The notes under the pieces: generated by a model | Seen by the model: the letters and a program-made list of their open reading frames with translations, nothing else | Told to the model about the DNA's origin: nothing | Database searches by the model: none | Position numbers and translations under genes: made by a program | Part shown: positions 20,778-24,781 of the stretch, in pieces | How the letters are laid out: every line of letters begins with the position of its first letter | How positions within the stretch are numbered: the first letter of the stretch is position 1 | Assembly: GCA_902493895.1 (NCBI GenBank) | Contig: CABUQW010000030.1 | Location: forward strand, 1-24,781 | Direction: 5' to 3' | DNA length: 24,781 nucleotides | Origin: an uncultured Collinsella sp. | GTDB lineage: Bacteria; Actinomycetota; Coriobacteriia; Coriobacteriales; Coriobacteriaceae

Positions 20778-21590
20778 CTATTCGGTGAGATCGGGGCCCT
20801 CGCCGGGCACGTATGCCTCGGCGCCCTCGACTCGGTTGATGCAGATGGTTCCAAAGATCTCGTCCTGGCTCAGCATGAGCGAGCCGCGCTTGGCAAGCTC
20901 AAGCATGGCCAGGAAGGTGACGACGAGCTGCTCGGTGGTGGCGTCGCCGTCAAGCAGCTCACGGAAGGTGCAGGTTTGGTGTGCCATGGTAAAGCGGTCG
21001 ACTGAGGCCACCGTCAGATCGAGCGGTACTCGATGCGGCGCCACGTGCTCGGCTTCCAGCAGGAAGGTCTGACGCTTGCCGTCTAGGTCGGCACAGATAA
21101 CGGCCAAGCCGCGCAGGGTGATGCCGGCAAGGTAGTCAGGCATGAGCCCCAGGAACTCGGGGTCGGGGCCGGCCACACGCGGGTGCATACGGCTTTCGGC
21201 CTGCATACGGGCACCGAGGGCCGCAGCCGCGCCTTTAAACTGCTTGTAGGCAATCAGGCGCTGGATCAGGACCTCGCGCAGGGCGTCGCCGTCGAGCGTG
21301 CTGAGCTCCTCGAGGTCTTCGTCGAACTCGCCATCATCGTCATCGACTTTGCGCGGGGCCTCCTGCGGCACCAGAGAGGCGGCCTTGATGTCCAAAAGGG
21401 TTGCTGCGACCAGCAAAAAGTCGCTCGCCACGTCCAGGTCCAGCGCCTCGATGCGCTCGGCCTCGGCAAGGTATTGCTCGGCCACCTCGCTGATAGAGAT
21501 GGCGCCGATATCAACTTTTTGGCGGGTTACCAGCTGCAGCAGCAGGTCGAACGGTCCGCTGTAGACCTGCGTCGACACGCGATACGACAT
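20778..21590 (-). CDS. scpA: Segregation and condensation protein A
   Basis: 270 residues. ScpA is the kleisin subunit that bridges the SMC heads. The N-terminus has the family pattern YSGPFDLLLQLVTRQKVDIG (10-29) followed by SISEVAEQYL; DVASDFLLVAATLLDIKA (53-70) matches the next block. An acidic linker (DDDDGEFDEDLEEL) lies in the middle. The C-terminal winged helix contains VTFLAMLELAKRGSLML and QDEIFGTICI. ATG 21588-21590 has a perfect AAAGGAGG at 6 nt. An 84-nt gap separates it from the M50-type gene upstream. Confidence 0.96.
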   Translation of the reverse strand: MSYRVSTQVYSGPFDLLLQLVTRQKVDIGAISISEVAEQYLAEAERIEALDLDVASDFLLVAATLLDIKAASLVPQEAPRKVDDDDGEFDEDLEELSTLDGDALREVLIQRLIAYKQFKGAAAALGARMQAESRMHPRVAGPDPEFLGLMPDYLAGITLRGLAVICADLDGKRQTFLLEAEHVAPHRVPLDLTVASVDRFTMAHQTCTFRELLDGDATTEQLVVTFLAMLELAKRGSLMLSQDEIFGTICINRVEGAEAYVPGEGPDLTE

Positions 21591-21674
21591 CTTCGACCTC
21601 CTTTGACGGCGCCTTCGCGGCGCGGTTTGGGTGCATGTTACGACCGTTTTGCACGGTCGACCTGTAAGTTTACC
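21591..21674. other. Intergenic gap with a short hairpin
   Basis: Between the M50 gene and scpA. It holds a 7-bp perfect stem (21641-21647 with 21653-21659) with a 5-nt loop and no T run, so it is at most a weak terminator or processing site. No clear promoter seen. Confidence 0.45.
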
Positions 21675-22358
21675 TTAGATGCCGGCGATTGCGAAGTTGA
21701 GCAGCTGCTCAGCGAGCGGATACACGGTAACGTCGAAATAGCGACCGATCACGTCGATGCCGGTCCACATGGGCAGCAGGTACAGCACCAGGATGAGGAT
21801 GGGCATAGCGTATTGCTGCAGGTGGTAATAGTTGTTGAGCGCCTTGCCTTTGAGGAACGGCACGATTATCGACGAGCCATCGAGCGGCGGGATCGGGATG
21901 AGGTTGAAGAACGCGAGTGACAGGTTGACCACGATAAACGTGGCGCCGAAGTTCATGATCTGCGACGCCAGGGCAAAGGACATGCTGGTGTAGAGGCTGC
22001 CGTACGTTGCGTGCATGAGGGCGGCCGCGAGGCACGCGAGTGCGATGTTCGACGCGGGGCCGGCCGCGCTCACCAGGACCTCGTCGCGCTTGGGGTGCTT
22101 GAGGTTGTTGAGGTAGACGGGCACGGGTTTGGCGAAGGCGAACACTGGGCCGCCGGCCGCGAGCATGAGCAGCGGCAGGATGATGGTGCCAAACGGGTCG
22201 ATATGGTTAAGCGGGTTGAGCGAGACGCGCCCGCGCGAACGGGCCGTCTTATCGCCGAGTGCCCAGGCCGCCGCGGCGTGTGCGCTCTCGTGGATCACGA
22301 TACCTATGATGACGGCGACGGCGCTGGCGAGCAGATTCATGAGGTAGCTGCTGGACAT
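21675..22358 (-). CDS. Site-2 protease family (M50) membrane peptidase
   Basis: 227 residues. A zinc metallopeptidase embedded in the membrane, of the YwhC-like group without a PDZ domain. The zinc ligands are visible: HESAH (H23, E24, H27) in the first helix and NLIPIPPLDG with D160. NPLNHIDPFGT (48-58) and VSAAGPASNIAL (97-108) are family motifs. Six or so hydrophobic segments fill the rest. Substrates are unknown; proteins of this type are thought to cut membrane-bound peptides or regulators. ATG 22356-22358 is preceded by AGGGGAG. The small membrane protein gene ends 10 nt upstream. Confidence 0.93.
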   Translation of the reverse strand: MSSSYLMNLLASAVAVIIGIVIHESAHAAAAWALGDKTARSRGRVSLNPLNHIDPFGTIILPLLMLAAGGPVFAFAKPVPVYLNNLKHPKRDEVLVSAAGPASNIALACLAAALMHATYGSLYTSMSFALASQIMNFGATFIVVNLSLAFFNLIPIPPLDGSSIIVPFLKGKALNNYYHLQQYAMPILILVLYLLPMWTGIDVIGRYFDVTVYPLAEQLLNFAIAGI

Positions 22359-22367
22359 GGCGCTCCC

Positions 22368-22664
22368 CTAGCGGACGCGACGCGAGGCGCGCGTGAGCAG
22401 GTAGTCGGCCGCAAATAGGATGACGGCCACGATGGCGTAATCCAAGCGGAACACGCCGCCAAAGGGCGAGGTGATAACGCCGTAGCCGGCGATGGCGCTC
22501 GGCAGGGCGCGTGAAAGCTCAACGACAAAGCCTACGATCTGCAACTTGGCGGTGAGGCCGCTAAAACACAGCAGCACGGTCATCGCGCTCATAAAAATGC
22601 CGCAGATGCGACAGGCGATGGCGATGATGCTCATCGCCACGGCAGCGGCTTTACGAGAGTTCAC
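22368..22664 (-). CDS. Small membrane protein, 98 aa, unknown function
   Basis: I chose GTG 22662-22664 because GAGGAGA lies about 6 nt upstream; an ATG start (residue 11, MSIIAIACRI) is the alternative. The protein has three hydrophobic segments (about 9-32, 36-60 and 72-90) and a basic end (RASRRVR). It overlaps the ABC-F stop by 14 nt, so translation is coupled. No family is recognised. It lies between the ABC-F and M50 genes, but a functional link is not shown by the sequence. Confidence 0.7.
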   Translation of the reverse strand: MNSRKAAAVAMSIIAIACRICGIFMSAMTVLLCFSGLTAKLQIVGFVVELSRALPSAIAGYGVITSPFGGVFRLDYAIVAVILFAADYLLTRASRRVR

Positions 22665-24687
22665 GCGCGGTCTCCTCTTCGATCTGGGTGGAAAGCTCCA
22701 GCCATTCGTCCTCGAGCTTGGGTAGCTCTTGCTTAAGGCCGTTATATTCCCCCAGCGCGGCGTTGAACTTGTCTTGATCGGCATAAAGCTCTTCGCTTGC
22801 CATCAATTCCATAAGCTCGTCATAGCGGGCGCGCTTTTTGTCGAGCTCCGTCTCGATCTTCTTGAGCTGGTTACGCACGCCCTTGAGCTTTTTGTTGAGC
22901 GCTGCGCGGGCCTGAGCCTCGGCGCGCTTCTGCTCCTTGGTCTTTTTGCCCTCGGCAGGCTTGGGGGCCGCAGTGGGGCTATTGGCCTGAGCGGCGTTGG
23001 CGGGCTTGGTGCTCTTGCTCGCCGCCGGCGCGCTCTCCCCTGCCGCCTCGGCGGCGGCGCGGGCTGCAAGATCCTCGCGCTTGTAGAGGTAGTAGTCGTA
23101 GTCACCGTCGTAGACCGTGACCTTGCCGTCGCGGATGTCGATGATACGGTTGGCCACGGCGCGTACCAGGTGCTCGTCGTGGCTGATCAGCACGATGGTG
23201 CCAGGGAAGTTTTGCAGGGCGTTCTCGAGCATGTCCACCGAGTCGATGTCGAGGTGGTTGGTGGGCTCGTCCAGGCACAGGAGCGCCTCGGGGGCAACGA
23301 GCATCTTGGCGAGCGCCAGGCGCGCCTTTTCGCCGCCGGAGAGGACGCGAACCTGCTTCTCGATGGAATCGTTGTCGCTAAACAAGAATGCGCCCAGCAG
23401 GCTGCGCTGCTGCGGCACGGTCCACTTGGGCGTGACGGTGTCGATTTCTTGCAGGACTGTATTGGACTCGGTCATGCCCTCGAGCGCGTGCTGGGCGTAG
23501 TAGGCCACGCCCACGTTGGTGCCCAGGTCCCGGGTGCCGGTGGTGGGCGGCTCCAGGCCGGCGAGGATCTTCATGAGGGTGGACTTGCCGGCGCCGTTGG
23601 GGCCGACGAGTGCCACGTGCTCGCCGCGGTAGAGCTTGAGGTCGATGTCGCTGTAGATGTGCTTTTCACCGTAGGACTTGGACACGCCCTCCAGGCCCAC
23701 GACCATGTCGCCGGAGCGCGGCGGATCGGGGAACTTAAAGTCGATGTGCTTGTGGCCCTCGGGCAGGATGACGAGCTCCTTTTTGATCTGCTCGATCTTG
23801 CGGATGCGCTCCTGTGCCTGGGCGGCCTTGGTGGGCTTGTAGCGGAACTTGTCGACGAAGACCTGCATGTGAGCGATGTCGCGCTCCTGGGCGGCGCGCT
23901 TAGCGCGCATCTGCTCCAGGTTGTCCTCGCGCTGCTTGAGGTAGCTGCTGTAGTTGCCGGTGTAGGTGGTCACGCGGCGGTTCTCGAGTGCGGCGACGTG
24001 GTCGACGCAGGCGTCCATGAAGGCGCGGTCGTGGCTGACGATGAGCACGGCGCCGTCGTAGTTGGCGATAAAGCCGCGCAGCCACTGGACGCTCTCGAGG
24101 TCCAGGTGGTTGGTGGGCTCGTCCAGAAGCAGCAGGTCGGGGTGGCGCAGAAAGAGCTTGGCGAGCGCGATGCGCATCTGCCAGCCGCCCGAGAACTCGG
24201 AGCACGGGCGCTCAAAGTCGGTGACCTTAAAGCCCAGGCCGGACAGGATCTTGCGGGCGTTGCTCTCGAGCTCGTAGCCGCCCAGATGCTCAAAGCGGTC
24301 CTGGACCTGGCCGTATTCGTTTAGGAGCGTGTCGACGTCCTTGCCCTGCTCGGAGAGCTCGGTGATCTGGGCCTGCAGCTCGTTAGCGCGCTCGCCCATG
24401 CGGCGGATTTCCTTGGCGGCGGCCATGACCTCGGCAAGGATGGTGGTGTCCTTGTGCTCCAGATTAGTTTCCTGCTCTAGGTAGCCCACCTGGCAGTCCT
24501 TGGCGTACTGGACCTGGCCGGAGTCGGGACTGTCGATGCCCATGATGATTTTGAGCATGGTGGTTTTGCCGGCGCCGTTGGGGCCCACGAGCGCGAAGCG
24601 CTCGCCGGGGTTGATCTGGAAGGACGCGCCGCTAAAGAGGACGCGTGCGCCGAAGCTTTTTTCGATCTTGTCGACCAGGAGGATCAT
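22651..24687 (-). CDS. ABC-F family ATPase, Uup/YdiF type
   Basis: 678 residues with two ATPase domains and no membrane segment, as in ABC-F proteins that act on the ribosome. Domain 1 has GPNGAGKT (35-42), FSGGWQMRIALAK and LLLLDEPTNHLD. Domain 2 has GPNGAGKST, LSGGEKARLALAK and CLDEPTNHLD. The domain linker is charged (KRAAQERDIAHMQVFVDKFR). After domain 2 comes an Ala/Pro/Lys-rich region and a C-terminal coiled coil (KKLKGVRNQLKKIETELDKK) as in Uup. ABC-F proteins relieve stalled or unusual translation states; some give antibiotic resistance, but nothing here shows that. ATG 24685-24687 has an AAAGG site. It follows the tmRNA terminator closely, so a promoter is not obvious. Confidence 0.93.
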   Translation of the reverse strand: MILLVDKIEKSFGARVLFSGASFQINPGERFALVGPNGAGKTTMLKIIMGIDSPDSGQVQYAKDCQVGYLEQETNLEHKDTTILAEVMAAAKEIRRMGERANELQAQITELSEQGKDVDTLLNEYGQVQDRFEHLGGYELESNARKILSGLGFKVTDFERPCSEFSGGWQMRIALAKLFLRHPDLLLLDEPTNHLDLESVQWLRGFIANYDGAVLIVSHDRAFMDACVDHVAALENRRVTTYTGNYSSYLKQREDNLEQMRAKRAAQERDIAHMQVFVDKFRYKPTKAAQAQERIRKIEQIKKELVILPEGHKHIDFKFPDPPRSGDMVVGLEGVSKSYGEKHIYSDIDLKLYRGEHVALVGPNGAGKSTLMKILAGLEPPTTGTRDLGTNVGVAYYAQHALEGMTESNTVLQEIDTVTPKWTVPQQRSLLGAFLFSDNDSIEKQVRVLSGGEKARLALAKMLVAPEALLCLDEPTNHLDIDSVDMLENALQNFPGTIVLISHDEHLVRAVANRIIDIRDGKVTVYDGDYDYYLYKREDLAARAAAEAAGESAPAASKSTKPANAAQANSPTAAPKPAEGKKTKEQKRAEAQARAALNKKLKGVRNQLKKIETELDKKRARYDELMELMASEELYADQDKFNAALGEYNGLKQELPKLEDEWLELSTQIEEETARELS

Positions 24688-24718
24688 GGTGCCGCCTTTG
24701 ACCTTGTGTGCCTATATG

Positions 24719-24746
24719 AAAAAAGGCCCCAACTTGCGTTGGAGCC
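24719..24746 (-). terminator. Intrinsic terminator of the upstream RNA gene
   Basis: On the minus strand, a 9-bp stem (24725-24733 with 24738-24746, one G-U pair) with a 4-nt loop is followed by six T. It ends the tmRNA transcript and is only about 30 nt before the ABC-F start codon. Confidence 0.88.
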
Positions 24747-24762
24747 TCATTCAATGCTCGGG

Positions 24763-24781
24763 TGGAGACGAGGGGGATCGA
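24763..24781 (-). ncRNA. ssrA: tmRNA 3' end, cut by the window edge
   Basis: The minus strand reads TTCGATC (T loop), a T-stem half and CGTCTCC followed by A. CGTCTCC would pair with GGGGACG, the usual 5' end of tmRNA, and the pair at position 70 would be G3-U70, the alanine identity signal. The encoded end then reads CCC, so CCA is not complete in the DNA. A tRNA-Ala 3' end is the alternative; the body lies outside the window. Confidence 0.6.

Overview
The window is bacterial and GC-rich. Gene order, codon use and protein sequences look most like the Coriobacteriia (Actinomycetota), close to Collinsella. That placement is recognition and inference; no search was run.

Layout. Positions 1 to about 7400 are accessory DNA. 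They hold the 3' end of an ABC-transporter ATPase with a small membrane-anchored partner, several small membrane proteins and peptides, gene remnants, strong hairpins, and a tandem pair of paralogous surface genes interrupted by a complete IS3-family (IS150-like) insertion sequence. Positions 7405-24781 are core genome, all read from the minus strand. In order of transcription (right to left) they are: the 3' end of a probable tmRNA with its terminator, an ABC-F ATPase, a small membrane protein, an M50-type peptidase, scpA, scpB, an RluB-type pseudouridine synthase, cmk, a PlsC-type acyltransferase, ispH, a DUF512 radical-SAM/PDZ protein, der, plsY, gpsA, rpe, a cysteine desulfurase, a Nif3-like protein, a coiled-coil zinc-ribbon protein, coaBC, tRNA-Pro(GGG) and a terminator. 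Gaps are mostly 0-20 nt and ATGA overlaps are common, so much of this run is probably co-transcribed. It mixes phospholipid synthesis (gpsA, plsY, plsC), isoprenoid and CoA synthesis (ispH, coaBC), ribosome and RNA functions (der, rluB, ABC-F, tmRNA) and chromosome segregation (scpAB).

Most interesting region (3139-7070). Two tandem genes encode a Flp/TadE-like prepilin N-terminus (cleavage motif RG/Q, Glu at +5, hydrophobic helix) joined to a large C-terminal domain that I recognise as DUF6273-like. Each gene carries a long G homopolymer just after its start, 9 G in copy 1 and 10 G in copy 2. Two overlapping ATG codons, 4 nt apart, lie upstream in different frames. The first ATG is in frame with 9 G and the second with 10 G, and both give the same mature protein. 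The remaining frame has no start codon that I can see. This looks like a phase-variable switch with two ON states that affects only the cleaved leader. The paralogues share promoter-proximal sequence, including a 15-bp palindrome, but diverge at the C-terminus. The IS has inserted exactly in the loop of copy 1's transcription terminator.

Many long open frames opposite the core genes are GC-driven shadows and are left out.
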